DNA of 64,000 bases. It comes from Hymenolepis diminuta (taxonomy: Eukaryota; Platyhelminthes; Cestoda; Cyclophyllidea; Hymenolepididae). Shown here in pieces: positions 23,151 through 36,300 of the stretch; the first letter of the stretch is position 1; every line of letters starts with the position of its first letter. The notes beneath the pieces were generated by a model, which did not search any database, was not told the DNA's origin, and saw only the letters and a list, made by a program, of their open reading frames with translations. Location: assembly GCA_900708905.1 (NCBI GenBank), contig CAADRB010000001.1:4496397-4560396 (forward strand), given 5' to 3'. The translations under genes were made by a program, and so were the position numbers.

Positions 23151-26100
23151 CTAATGCTTCCTTCTCGCCTGCGGATGTCCATTACGAGGCCGACGTCTGG
23201 CAGGTACAAATCTGGGTGGGGGATATACGGCACGCCCCTGAAGTGGGGAAGAGGGTATTGACCCCTGCGACTCTGAACCAGAGTCAGCATCATCATCATC
23301 ACCGCCAAGCGCTTCACCGATTTTGCCATCGAGAAATTCGAGACGACATTCAATTAGACCAATCATCTGCCCCAAGGGGATGAGGACTTCTCGGTTGAGA
23401 GATTCAAGTTCTAAAAAAATCAAAGAGTACTTACAACTTACTTGCATTTGTTAGTAAAAAATGACGGAAAGCTACTTTGTTTCATTAGATAAACTAGCAA
23501 ATCTAGAATTTTGAAGAGCTTTAGACATCCGGTGTGATTGGGATAATCAAACTCACTTAATCAATAAAACTGATATCAAGTCAAGCTCAATATTCTCGGT
23601 GAAACGATTATTGGGTCTACACGGTAGTATAATTGCAAACTGTCAATCAATTCTATCATCCAAGCTTGTATACAAGCTATCTCACTCTCTCATTTTAAAA
23701 TTATGCAAGCTGTATAATATCACTTAGTATCATACTCATTTCTCAACTTTCAGAAGAGCAAAATGAATTGAAAAATCCATAACCATCATGGTAACTAAAC
23801 ATCCCGCCATTTAGCATCGGATAACGTGTTGAATAAGTCCGGTGGCGAATAGAGAAATATAAATTTGGAACTCGAACTATCCATTAAGTAAATATTGTAC
23901 AACCCAAACCCAAAAATCAAACGAAGTAAGACTCTTTGACTTCGCTTTCAACATTTTTGCGACCTCCATCACTCCTTTATCATTTATTGGACTTACCGTT
24001 AACGGATTGCTGTTGCTTTACACTATGGAAAATTGTAGAATTTGCTTGCCTTGCAGTGGGTCACAATTATAATGAGTAGTCATAATTGCTTAATAAAGGA
24101 ACCTGGGTGAGGCCCTGGAACTAAAGCAATCCCTTGGAAGTGATAATAGGCCACTTCAAACTCGGAAAGCGAACTCCCAGATGACCTCCAAGATACACAC
24201 CCTCTGGCCAAGAAATACTGGAAAACACTTCCATCACGTCAGAGCAGAGCGAGTCTAGAAGCACAGCAAACTTAATCTAAGCTACACTGACTCTAAACAC
24301 AAACACACACATACCAAAGTCTTGAAGGAGAATATTATAAAGAGTATCAGGAGTTGGAAGAGGAAAGTGGAAGAGGGGAAATGACCAACCCTGAGAAGAA
24401 GGGGCGGAAGGAGCATTTCGCCCAACAATACTACCACTGATAGAAGTCTCAGAGAAGCCAATTAGACTAGTGGCCGCTTCAATGTCACCTGTAGCACCAG
24501 AGTTTGCTGCTCGACGAGGTGTGGTCTTCACTGGAGTGGTAAAGTAGGGCGATACATTGTTTGAGCTTGTCATCGGGGTGGTTGCATCCATCGGTACGGC
24601 TCTTTGGAGATCAGCCTCTCTGTAAAAATCGAAAAAAAAGATATCAGAACATAAAATATGCTATGTACTGTAAAGTAGAACGGATAAGTCTTCGTGCGTC
24701 AATAGTATAATGATAATGTGCTGAAATATATAAACGGGAATTTTTATTACAGATTTTTTACCTTCTTACTTTAGATTTGAGGTATCAAGGTCATAGTGGC
24801 AGCCTAGATTATATAGGTGGTTATCTACCGTTACACTGGCAGGATACAGATTCAAATGTAGTGGTAACGTTTCTTACAACTTCTCCTATTAAAATTTCCA
24901 TCCATATTTTCTAAATAATTTCATATGGGACGTTTTAATGTTTTTGTTTATTTAAATACTCCTATATTCTCCTGTTGTGAGTAAGTCAGGCCCTACTATT
25001 CGATTGGATGGCGAAGCTTTTCTGTGCGATCAATTAACCTGAAGTGCACCAATAAAATCTGTTCATCGCCGTCTTGACGTCTCTGCAGCTCGCTGTGTAG
25101 TGAAGATTATAAGAAATTAGAAGTAGCATAGATACTCAGCTACCACATATCTTCCTTCAACGAACACACCTTATATCACGTCTGTCAGTTCAAAGGTCAC
25201 AATTTACGCGAACCCTAGTGATCTCTGACAATGTTAAATCAAACAGACTAGTACCATTTCGCTAGGGTATGCGAACATAAGACTCTGTAACTCTAAAGAT
25301 AGGAATGCAGTCATCACCCTATCTTTTAAAATAAGTAGTAAGAAAAACTCGCAATGAAAGACAAACTTACATTGCAGTAGCCGTGGGTGGAGTTGTAATA
25401 ACAGTACCAGTGCTACCTGCTGTGGGAGATGCTGAATTTCCTCCATCAACTGGAGCCATTGACTGAAAGAGGCTATTAATAAGACTTTTGGTTGGAGTAT
25501 CGAAGGCAGAGCTGATATTACTGGTAGCATTTGAAGACGAGACGCCATGTTGTGACTGAGAGGAGGATGGTGGTTGGACAACATTGAGGAGATCATCGGT
25601 GATTGTCAAGTCAGGTAAATTGGTTGGAATGTTAGCAAGGAGCCGAGAAATGTCCGGTGAGTCTAGGGCTAAAAGAAGCAAGTAATATAAATCAGTTTAT
25701 CTGCAATACTTGTCTTAGAGTCGGATCAGCGGATACATGGCTTTCTATAAAGGGTATTATTTAACAGCCTTTTTACCACATTAAAGAGCAAGTTCCGGCA
25801 TTTCCTTACTCCTGTTGAATTAGTTAAGTAGCATTCGCCTTAACTTCCCCATCTCTTAGGAAGAAATTTGATTATAATGAATTAATTTATCGGAACATTC
25901 GATGACAAAAGAAAAGGTCTCAAGTGTCACCCATTATATTTACGGCGATCTCGCCGATTGATAACATCTTTCTGCTCTCGATGTTGTGCCTTGTCGAAAC
26001 TATAAGATTCAGAGATATCCCTCCTCTGTTTGGACTGCTTAAGCTGTAGCAGACTCCAAAAACATGTTTATACATATCAAATAAAACCATTCAGTCTAAC

Positions 26101-28444
26101 CTGACTGAAAATGAGACTCTTGAGGCCGATAGTTAGGTGACTCTAGGGTAGGTTTTAGTCATCCCAGATCTCGACTAACAACTTAATACGTTTAAGTTTG
26201 CAGTATAAAGTACCAATTGTGTGTTAAGATCTAAGACTGGCAACTATAGCAGTTAAATAACTTATGAACCTTGTCCACTATTAGAAGAACGGTCAAATAT
26301 ATTGACCTAAGTCTCACTCCTAAATGATCTCGATTAAATAGCACTTTAACCTAAGCTTGTTGTTTACCTATATCTGATAATAACATGGGAAACTGCGTAT
26401 TTTGATTAAGGGATATATGGTTGACCTTGTCTTTTAATAATTGAATAGGATGGAGCTGCCAATCAAAATTAATGCAAATTGAGATGATGAATACATCTAC
26501 GACGTCTTGATTTTTTACTAACGAACCATGAAAACAGGAATACCACTATACAGTCTTATAAAATATTGTCACTGCTATCATGTAAATTAGAACTGAAGTA
26601 TGAAATAGGTGTAATAAATGTGAATGTTACCTTTAATTCGTGAAAAAAAACAGCGTCATTCTTCACAATTAAAATAGGCCTTCCCGTCTTCTAATATCTC
26701 AAGCCATGAAATACTCTCTCAAACGGTAAACTTTCACATTTTTGATTTGCAGTTCGCTACTCTCAATTCTTAATAAGTGGCTTGAATAATATGAATTCTA
26801 AGTATGCGATTGTATAAAGAAAAACTGGGAGAATAAAGCTTTATAAATTGTGTCATATATTTATGACATCGAAACAATCTAGGGTGGTTAAGGATAACCC
26901 AAATCTAATTTAAACCGACTAGGCAACTCATTACGTCACATTAAAACAAAATAAGCTATTGTATAAAAAGAATGAAATGAGTAAGAATCGCATTCCTTAA
27001 TTATAATAAAAGAGACGACTTACTACCAAATTGTTCTTCAGTGTGGGAACCAGAGTACAACAAATCAATAGATAACTCTGAGTCAACCGATCGATTTTGA
27101 GATAGTTGCACATTACCAGCGCCATTACCACCGTAGCCGGAATTCTGGCGTTTAATTCTCAAAACAATGCGCCTTCCCGAATTCACAAGCAGTTTGAGTT
27201 TTTTCAGCCAATGCAGAAGACCATCAATCTCTTTGGAAATTTCGTCGAGATTAACATCCCCAGGTCTGGTCGGTCCAGATGCCTGAAAATTCTCTGGAGC
27301 ATTAGTCCAATCAGTCAAACCAGATACAGACGGTTCGCGTCTGCAGAAAGTGCAAATCCACGACTAAAAGGGTGAAATTCAAAAACCGGTCAAATAACTC
27401 CTTACCGGTTCATTGAAACACTCGGTACACTTCCTATGCGACCAGACACGACAAACTTTGCACTGAATGATATTGGCTTCCAGTTCAGTGACTGAACCGG
27501 AAGTTTTACAGGTCTTACAGTACATGAGGCACTCCTTAAGATTTCCCTCTAGAATAGGCTGCCTAAAAATGAAAGATATTAATTAAAAGCGATTTAATAA
27601 ACACCTACGGTTCGGGTGCCAATTCGGGTTCCTGTTTGCGTTTTCTTGAGGCGGAAGGCGGAACTTCAGTGTGCGGAGGATTAGATTTGATTTTGTCACT
27701 GTGATAATTGAAAATATGTGACTCCAATAAATCTTGTTTACGCAAAGTGCGAGGACAATATTGGCATTGAAAGGATTGAGGAGGTGCTTTAGCACTAGGA
27801 ATTGAGATCGATTGATCCGCCAAAGGAACAACAGGTTTAGCAGAAGCAACAGGCTTTGCAAGGACAACAGGTTTTTTATTTGCAGTTGGAGTAGCAAGAG
27901 GTTTAGTCACAGGAGGAGGTTTGCGGGTTGGAGTCTGTTTAGAACCGGAAGCGACTAGATTATTACTTTGAATAGGAGATTTTTGAGTTTGGACTTCAAT
28001 TTGGGCGGATTCTATCTCACTAGACAGTGATCGGCGTTGACGTTCACGTCGCTTCCGACAAGCTTCCTGGAATTGTGTATGATTGGGATCATAAATCATA
28101 TCATGTTCATCAGCCACAGATTGGAATTCCGCAGAGGATTTCTTGTGAGAATCTTTCGCAGCAGCTTTAATTTGTTTAATTTCTTCGAGTATTTCCTTTA
28201 CCTGTTCATCAGTAGCAAGCTTTAAATTGGATGCACTATGCCACTCAGCGATGTCGTCCCAGATAAAGACAATATGAAACAGCAAATCCCCTTCCAAATT
28301 TTTACGATAATCAAGAACTTGAGCGAGATAATCAACGTTATTTTTCCACTTTGCCATCACATATTTGCCCTTTTTGAATATGGTCTCGGGAGACTTTTCC
28401 TTTTCAATCTTTGTCGAACCTCGGGTTCTAATTTGGCTTTCCAT
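23151..28444 (-). CDS. PHF20 / MBD-R2-like chromatin reader (Tudor + C2H2 + PHD)
   Basis: Six exons, 28444-27609, 27562-27406, 27363-27024, 25668-25371, 24619-24315 and 23410-23151, join in frame to 731 residues. Residues 24-77 form a Tudor-like barrel (KYVMAKWKNNVDYLAQVLDY), followed by an Ala/Lys helix like that after the PHF20 Tudor pair. Then come a basic stretch (KRRERQRR), a Pro/Ala/Lys-rich low-complexity region, and a C2H2 finger with C227, C230, H243 and H248. A C4HC3 PHD finger spans exons 2-3 (C294/C297, C313/C316, H321/C324, C335/C338, W319). The C-terminal half is Ser/Thr/Pro-rich and ends in a helical segment, an acidic GGDDDDADS run and an Arg-rich tail. PHF20 and fly MBD-R2 belong to the NSL/MOF histone acetyltransferase complex, so a nuclear histone-reading role is inferred. 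Only one Tudor is evident, and a different Tudor-PHD family is possible. It is divergent from DNAJC8. Confidence 0.78.
23860..24055 (+). repeat. Dispersed repeat family B, partial copy
   Basis: It shares AAACGAAGTAAGACTCTTTG with the copies near 6.97 and 52.2 kb, then a pyrimidine-rich body and a GGAAAATTGTAG-like end. It lies in the last intron of the PHF20-like gene, antisense to it. Confidence 0.5.
25000..25190 (+). repeat. Possible LTR/TRIM-related fragment
   Basis: The segment CTCGCTGTGTAGTGAAG through AGAAATTAGAAGTAGCATAG and CTCAGCTACC matches, with changes, the segment at about 40011-40100. Upstream is an AATAAA embedded in a GC-richer stretch. The LTR interpretation is weak; the similarity to the 40 kb copy is what I actually see. 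Confidence 0.3.
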
Positions 28445-29820
28445 TATCTATAACTTAATAAATTCCATTATATCTGAAAATAATAAACCTATAACAGACA
28501 TTACATTTAAACCACACAAGAAAATATATTCTCACAAACCTTCACATACGCAGTCACGAAATCTGCCGCCCTGGTTTTACAATAAGTTAAACAAAGTGAA
28601 ATACATTCACTAAATATCGCGCTTCAACACACAAAAAATTTATAATTATTTGACATTTGTCCAAAATTTATTATTATTTCAAACGTTTCAAATGCAGAGG
28701 GATTGTTTACATCCCGAATTAAATTAAAGGCACTCGCGTTATATTCGCTGAGATATCCTAAACTAAGTATGACTCTATTGGCAAAAATTTGATAATAATG
28801 TGTTCAATATTGATGAGACGATAACAGATTTATTATCTTACAAGTTTTCTTTTTCTCAAAATTTCTTTTCCGAATACGGAAAGTTTGCTATCCACATGTT
28901 TCGCAAAATTGCTTGGAATTCCATGTTTCAATCACCAAAGTAATTTGAGATTCGTAATTTCTTGTTCTTGGACACAGTTACCTTCTAACTGATACGTCCG
29001 TAAGAATATCAACCACTTTCATACCCAACATTACTACCTGGAATTGATGGGCACTAACAGTCACAGCCAAGTTTTTGCCATCTACTCTTTTTTTCCCGTA
29101 TAAATAAGCAACAATTGTCTATGTCCGCGCTCACATAAGGTCTCTAACAAAAAAGGACAAGGGTTTCCAGCATTTCCACCATGCTTTCCCTCCATTCATA
29201 ATGCATCTCCTCATCTAGTAGTCTATTTCTATTGCTTCTATCCCGCTCTGGCATTGAAAACTACTATCTATCTGCTTTGTTAAAAGGAAGATTCTTAATC
29301 ATTCAGGTCTTATAAAATTATAATGATAAGTTTGTCTCCATCACCTGTCCTCCTAACCTGATATCTAGGCAGATATTGAAATTTAGATCAAATAATAAGC
29401 GCAACATCCCTTTTTCCTAAAACATAAAAATTATTTAAAATTGTTTATTCAAATTATTTTTCCCATTCTCAAATATCCGCATGTAAGAAGAAGTTAGAGA
29501 ATTGAAACTTCGCAAATCGATAAACCTCTAAGAGGTCATACTGAACTAAAAATTGTAGGTTTTACAAGATTAAAATTATTATGGGCTTCTTTATTAGAAA
29601 AAAATGTCTTCAATGTAAATATTCAACCTTTGCCGAACAAAGGTGATCATCAAGTAACAAAGATATTGAATTTAAAAGATTATCTCTCATTAATAAGAAG
29701 CTGGTTAATAAAAATTTAGTTCATCCATATATAGTTATAAATATTCATGAATTGGAATTTGCATCTGTAAATAATTGTTTAAAATATACCCCGGAGTGGC
29801 ACTATTTTCGCTTAGTTATT
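28445..29820. promoter_or_regulatory. Divergent intergenic region, PHF20-like / DNAJC8
   Basis: This 1.4 kb is AT-rich and separates the divergent start codons at 28444 (minus) and 29821 (plus). It should contain both promoters by position. Just before the DNAJC8 ATG is a TTTTCGCTTAG acceptor-like sequence ending at 29815. No further gene is supported here. Confidence 0.45.
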
Positions 29821-32401
29821 ATGGGTGAGAAGGACGGTTTGTTTTCGCAATTTTATTCGGAGGTTAAGGTTATTGAGAAAAGAGACTCAACGCTAACACC
29901 GAAGCAGCAAATTGATAGGCTTAACAGACCGGGATGTACATATTTTAACCTCAATCCATTTGATGTAAGTAGAGTTTGTTCACTTATATGTTGTTGTTAT
30001 TCTTAGGTCCTACAAATCGACCCCGATGCGAAAATGTCGGATATTAAATCTCGATACCGACAAATGTCATTGCTTGTTCATCCTGATAAAAATCAGGATG
30101 ATGCTGAAAGAGCCCAGAAAGCGTTTGATGGTAAAATTTTTGCTCTATTATTATTTTCTTTAGCTGTCACAAAGGCTTTCAAATGTCTCGATGATAGTCC
30201 AAGCTATCGAAAGTGCTTAGAGGTTGTTCAGGAAGCTAAAGATCGTGTGGCCAAAATGGTTTCGGAGAAGCGACTCAAGTCTAAAGGACAACCGATTGAT
30301 GAAGATGATCCAGCCAAATATCGACATGCTGTTTATGTTCAAACTTGCAAGTTATTTGCGGATTTGGAACGTTTACGTGTCGATGAAGAGACTAAACAAC
30401 AAAATGAAAGGTTTCTTTTTGTTGTCTTTAATGCTTTTTGGTGTTCTTCGGCTTCATCGACTCCCATGCTTTGTTCATTTGTAGGAAAAGAAAGGCGGAA
30501 GAAGAAGAAATTCATCGTTTCCGTGTGCAGTATGATAGGGAATGGCGCGACAACTACGAAGTGAGTTCTGTTTTGTATCTCCTTTTTCTTTGAAATTCTT
30601 CATCGTTTTGATAGCTTGTCACGTGAATGCGCAGACCTTGACTTATGTCAGCTATTAATATTATTTAATTTGCTTAAATCGTTCTTTATAATTTATTGTA
30701 ATTAAATTTCTACATTTTATTGGTATCAATTATGTTTATATCACCTACATAAGGTTCACAATTCGCTTAAAAATAGTACTTTTCTTGTTAAAGAAGAAAC
30801 TTTTTATTCACCTGTGCTAATGAATAGTCGATAAATCTGAAATTACAAATAGTCTCTAATTAGGCTTTGGGCTTCAGAATTAGTATCCCGCTTCACAACT
30901 GACATTGTTTCGTAATTGCATTGTCGGTTATTTGTAATTGTTGATGCTCTTCTATTATGGTTATGGTTTTTTTGGAAAGCTAGCAATTAAATTTAGGTTG
31001 TTTTATTGTATATAGTAATGGAGCTTTTACATTTCTATCGTGAACAGTTATTTATGATTATACTCATTAATCTCAATATTAATGATTGTGTTTTAACTTT
31101 GCGCGAAATTTTAAAAGAGATAAGCGATATTCAACATTTGATATTTTTAAACCGGGGGCTTTGCTATTCTTTTCATACAAGTTGCTAGTTTTATTTTAGT
31201 CAGAAATTGTTTAATTCTTTTACATTCAAATCCTCTCACATAGAATCTTTTGGTTCACATCTATGGAAAGATTAACACTGCAAAAACATTATTTTGATGG
31301 CTGAGGAATCCGTAGTTGATGACGGCTTTATTCTTCTTCACTATCTAGAACCAATGTCATACTGTTAAAAATACATCTTTATGTTTATGGCTGACACTCC
31401 GTAATAACGCTCCGACTACTTATTTTACACGGATCTGTTCTGAATTAATTTGAAAGGAGGAAGAAGCATACGTGTGCAGACTGATCGAGAAGTCACTTCT
31501 TTATTTATAAACCAAAATAGTTATCATTTAACTTTTATTTAATCAGAACTGGAGAACGTATATGGCATGAGAACTTACTTACGTTTGGAGTGTACACGGG
31601 CATTTGCTTTTGGCGTAATAAACCACTTCATCGTAGAGTCTGTGGAATTGAAGTTTCCATAACAGTTCTACACGGCCTTCTCATCGATTTGCGCATTTAA
31701 TTCTCTACTTATCCACCGCAATCTTCGCACTCGAAAAAACATTTTGTGAATTACTAAGTATTAAAACATCTGGAAATCTTTATCTCGCTCTTTATTAACA
31801 CGGTAATTTATATTACATCCCTGATTTCGCTTTCTATGTTCAAGATTTTCCTGTTTAATCGGTCGAACTAGTGTTAGGTTGTTTTAATAAATTTTTAAAT
31901 CGATCTAATCCCAATGATCAGATCGAGCTCTTACTAAAGGTACAAAGTGAAGAGGTTTGTACTTTTAAAATATTACGTTTATCAGAATTAGAGGGAGCGA
32001 TTTTGAGATTCGTTCTGAAAAGTTGAAATTTCTCTGGTTCTAGTTTTACCTAATCGTTTGGCTCTCCTTGTTTTTAAGATCTGGGCTTGAGATAGTTGCT
32101 TTAAAGTCTCTCGATTAGAAAATTACACTTGGCATTAATGCTTCTTCCATTTCATTAAAAAAATCATTTAACATTAGAGCACTCGCTCGGTGTCACATTA
32201 TCGGTCGTTAACCAATGCCAGGGTAAGATACACAAGTCATACCCCTGATTATTGATTTAAATGCAGTTTTCTGTTATTGTGTAGGAAAGTCGAAAGGACC
32301 GAATCAAAAGCTGGCGCACTTTCACTGCAAAAAAGGCTAAAAAAGGCGAGAGTCTCGGTGGTTTCAAGCCTCCAAAACCGAAAATGGAAACGCGAAAATG
32401 A
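29821..32401 (+). CDS. DNAJC8: DNAJC8 (J-domain protein, spliceosome-associated SPF31)
   Basis: Five exons, 29821-29964, 30007-30130, 30164-30410, 30485-30560 and 32285-32401, join in frame to 235 residues (human 253). The N terminus carries FYSEVKVIEKRDSTLTPKQQ and YFNLNPFDVLQIDPDAKMSD, close to human DNAJC8. The J domain follows with YRQMSLLVHPDKNQDDAERA; the HPD motif is intact. The Lys/Arg/Glu-rich helical C-terminal half ends with DRIKSWRTFTAKKAKKG and a Pro/Lys tail. In other animals the protein is nuclear, binds SRPK1 and copurifies with spliceosomes. Introns are 42, 33, 74 and 1724 nt; the 33-nt one is among the shortest in the window. The frame is open upstream to an ATG at 29752, but family length and a likely splice acceptor at 29815 favour 29821. 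Confidence 0.95.
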
Positions 32402-33337
32402 AAATGCCCTGTGTTCCCTCACTCATTATCAAATCTCATGTTCCCCCTTTTGTGTAAATATACTAATGTTGGCCATTTGAACTATTTTCCAAAAATGCTC
32501 CTTCCGTTGATTCTTGTCTTTGTGGTGAGTTGGGTTAGACCATACGATTGCTTAACTTTCATTAGTTCTTATTCAGATATAGTAATATTCTGGATACGTG
32601 AAGCTGGAATGGAAAGGCATTGCACAAACAATTGAGTAGATTTCTTTCTTATGTATGGCATAAACACAGGGGTAGGGGACGCAGTGGTAGCTAATGCAAT
32701 TACGAAGGTTATTGGGGCCTTGTTTAGTAATTGTAAAAAAATTAAGTCTGAGAAATGGGTCTCTTCCTACTTCGAGTTGCTTGTTGAAGATAAATTATTA
32801 CCCAATATTGAAATATATTGGAATGCTCTCACTGGAACACAGCCGATATGATCTGACAAGATCGATCCACATACATTAGTGATAATGATTAATCACACTA
32901 GTTAAACATCACTGATAGGGGTAGTTAAATGCAAGTATCGGGATAACTTCCTCCTTATTGGGCTCGGTTAATATTTTTGGTTTTCCCCGTAAGCAGGCCT
33001 TAGTTTCGCAACTAAGTTGAGCAAAATCAATTTATACAATTCAATTATGTTAGATTATCCATTACGACAAGTTTATTTGGTAAAGAAAGCCTCCAAAGTA
33101 TTCATGCCGTCACTTTTGATATACGTCCACTTTCACTCATCATTATAAGTAACTCAAATGCACGCATGTGCGCTGAAAAACTAATCAGTAGTATACATGC
33201 ATATTTATGTGCATCGCATCAAACATTGTCACTACCAATAAAGGCGTTTATACACTCACAGAAAGGTGGGAGAGAGATTATAGAAAAAAAAGAAAATGCA
33301 GATACAGAGAGTAAAAAATAAATGAAGAGGATTAAGC
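32402..33337. other. Tail-to-tail intergenic region, DNAJC8 / BAH gene
   Basis: This 936-bp stretch has the DNAJC8 stop on the left and the BAH-gene stop on the right. A plus-strand AATAAA lies at 33237-33242 and a minus-strand AATAAA at 33072-33077. If both are used, the two 3' UTRs overlap by about 165 bp. Confidence 0.5.
33072..33077 (-). terminator. Candidate polyadenylation signal of the BAH gene
   Basis: TTTATT on the plus strand reads AATAAA on the minus strand, about 260 bp past the stop at 33338. It was chosen as the nearest canonical hexamer; its use is inferred. Confidence 0.45.
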
Positions 33338-36300
33338 TTAAGAGTGATTATCCGAAGCGGGTAAATGCAACTCCTTAGCGAGATCTTTATCCCAGGACAC
33401 AACACGACACTCCTTAAAATCATATTCACCAGCGATGAAGTACCGTGGGATATCTTTGTCGGCAGATTCTTCACCCGAAGAACTTCTGTCGCTGTCCTCA
33501 TCACTGTCATCTAGGATTGTCAGGCGCCTTCTTTTTCTTGTACTTGCACTAGTCGAAGTAGTTTCGATGGAAGATAAAGCGGTACTGATACTCCGACGTT
33601 TTAGTCCTGCTGTTGCTGCGAGAAATTCAGAGTAGGAATACGCTACTCTAACCGGACCACTGATGCAGAACGCCTCATTATCATCAAAGTGGTTGGAGGT
33701 GAAGACAGCACCTTCATAATTAGCTACAATCTTGCCTGCTTGACCCATTTCACTCGGAGTATATAGCCTGGTAAAAAAAATGTGGTTATTTGAATTTGAA
33801 AAATATCTTTTAACAATGGGGTTATCACTGATATGTTACTTGCGTAATGGAATATATTTGGAGTCCTGAACAGAATTCACAAAATTTTGTGAGCAGAATT
33901 CGCTGCTCCGGAACTAGATTTTTCAGTTAGTGTTCCAGGGAGCTTGTCAGACAATTCCTATTTCTATGTTATATATAAACTGGTATACTTTCTTCATGGA
34001 AGCAATTGTTGAGTTACAGATCTTTTCCATTTTTTCCTCTAGTTTATAGCACATTTTAATGGTCAGCAGAGAATATAGTCGTGCCTACATATGCCATATC
34101 AGACATGCATTCAAAAATATTTGAATATATTTGCATTCAATGTTATTTGAATGGGTAGGACTACGAAAGTAAAAACCGGAGGTCAATTTTGAAACAGGCC
34201 TCAGATGAAATGTTCAATGCTATTCTAATTTCGAAACCTTTAGCAACCTAACTGGTACATATGAGAAAACTAAGGGTTAAGTAGGTAGAGCTATTCTTTT
34301 ACTAGAGTATTTGACGAAAACAGCTAAGTCCCATCTAAAGGGTCTGTTGCTTTTGAAGTTTAAGATATACGAGACGACCGAGTATGTCAATAATGAGAAA
34401 TTGGATGCAAGCTGATCTAGTAGCCTCGACAGTCAACACAGAAGCATATTTGCCAGCACAGGGGCCAGACCGAGCACACAGAAACTGATGAAAAGCTTGG
34501 ATCCGAAATATAATCAAACACAATTCCGTGCTATTTTAAACGGAAGTTGTCGGTGTGGCGATATGGTTGCTCCTATACACTCTGATTCTCCTTAATGCCT
34601 CTTGTTTCATCTTTCTATATTTCATTTTCTTATAGACATTTATGCCTTCTATTAAATTTTCCCCTGTTCTTGAATAAATGCTTATTTAGATCACACTTTC
34701 TACAATGTACGCTTTCTCCACCACTAAAAAATTATAAAAGACGTGACCTGTATACAAAATCGTTACTAGTCTCTGCTACCCGATTTTGGTTATAAATAAG
34801 AATGAGTCAAAGTGGCATGGCCAACCATGGAATAAAATCAACTGATCAACAATCTCTGAATATCATAGACATAATACCACCCATGGACCTGGGAATTAAA
34901 TCATGAAATTCGATCATTATTAATATATTACGCACTTGCAGTACCACATATGAGAATATGGACACTGCAGTACACTTAGAATTCAAATAAGGTTAAACAC
35001 CTGATACCAAAACTTCATGGCCTACTTTTTCTTGATCTCTTCCTAGATTCCTTTAATACTTGGATTGCTTATTCGTTTATTCATGTGCTTCGCATGATTA
35101 ACACTTGCAAATTTTTTACGATCTACAATAGGCATATGTAATAAAATAATAAACTTGAAACATACCAGTGAGCGGTTACTTTGAAAATATTTCTTTTGGT
35201 TGAGTAAATCTGATTTATCCTTCCAAGATACATTTCAGAGCTCTGAGCTGTCATGAAAGTTACCGTATCATTTAACCTAACGACCAGATTGTCAACATTG
35301 CGTTGAAATGCCTCGTAACAAACCATCCCTTTGCATCGTGTTTTAAGTGGCTAAAATGAAGACAAGAGGAAAATAATCAAAATTAACGAAAAAGCAAGCA
35401 AGTTCGAATAGGCATAACTAACTTCTCCAATTGGTGTCCAAATAACCTTTGGGATTGACAACTTGATTGGCACATTGACATCAGCTGAAATTGGTTAGCA
35501 CTTATAATATGCTACTTATGTTTAGTAAGTAGATAACTAGTTTCCATCTTACGTTTATCACCACTTCCTCCATTTGGCATTAGGATAGGCATCTCTGTCC
35601 TTCCTTTATCACTCTCGATTCTAGAATTTCTTCCAGAACTTTCAGCAGGACAAGCTGAGATGGAATCTGGGGACACCAAGGGGCTTCGCAAACGTCGTCT
35701 TCCATTTGGCAGGGGACATGGTCCTTTGGGATTTTTGTAATCGTTGGGAAGAAGTAGGATGGACTTGAAGGGCACTAGAGTGCTATCGCCGTCATCAAAT
35801 TGAATTGAAAATGCGGTCTCATCATTATTAGTCGGCTCTATAGATGGAACTAAAGAGAGAAGTAAGACAATCAGTTGTACAGTACTTTGTCTGTCACAAA
35901 GCCCTTGAGTTGTTTCGGGTTAATAGAAAGGTTATTCGAATTTGTTACCACTCATTTCCACGTCTAAAGCATACGTTTGATGGATTTTAGTTTTATCGGA
36001 TGCATAAGTTGACTCGCATAACTATACTATCCTAATTGTCAGATGATAATTTTTTGTGATTGTTCCTCAGACGTACAAAAGATGCAAAACACCAAATCCA
36101 CTTAGCGTAGCACAATTTGACCTCTCCAGTATAACCCCGTTTCTATTCCCTCTGCAGTGAGGCTTATTTCTTCAGCACTTCCGATTTCCAAATCTTCTTT
36201 CTGCTTTTACCTGTTTCATTTCCTGTTTGTGTCTAATGCACCAATGGTCCAGCTCAACTCTTGATCTTCTGATTTGGGGAAGGCCGTTGTATGCTGTTAG

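Noticed and set aside
23105..23383. 92-codon plus-strand frame
   Set aside because: It is antisense to the last exon of the PHF20-like gene, which joins in frame to five other exons and explains the composition.
25234..25596. 120-codon minus-strand frame rich in Leu
   Set aside because: It is a shifted frame of the PHF20-like exon at 25371-25668; the exon phase fixed by both neighbours excludes it.
30224..30484. 86-codon plus-strand frame
   Set aside because: It is an out-of-frame shadow of DNAJC8 exon 3 and runs into intron 3.
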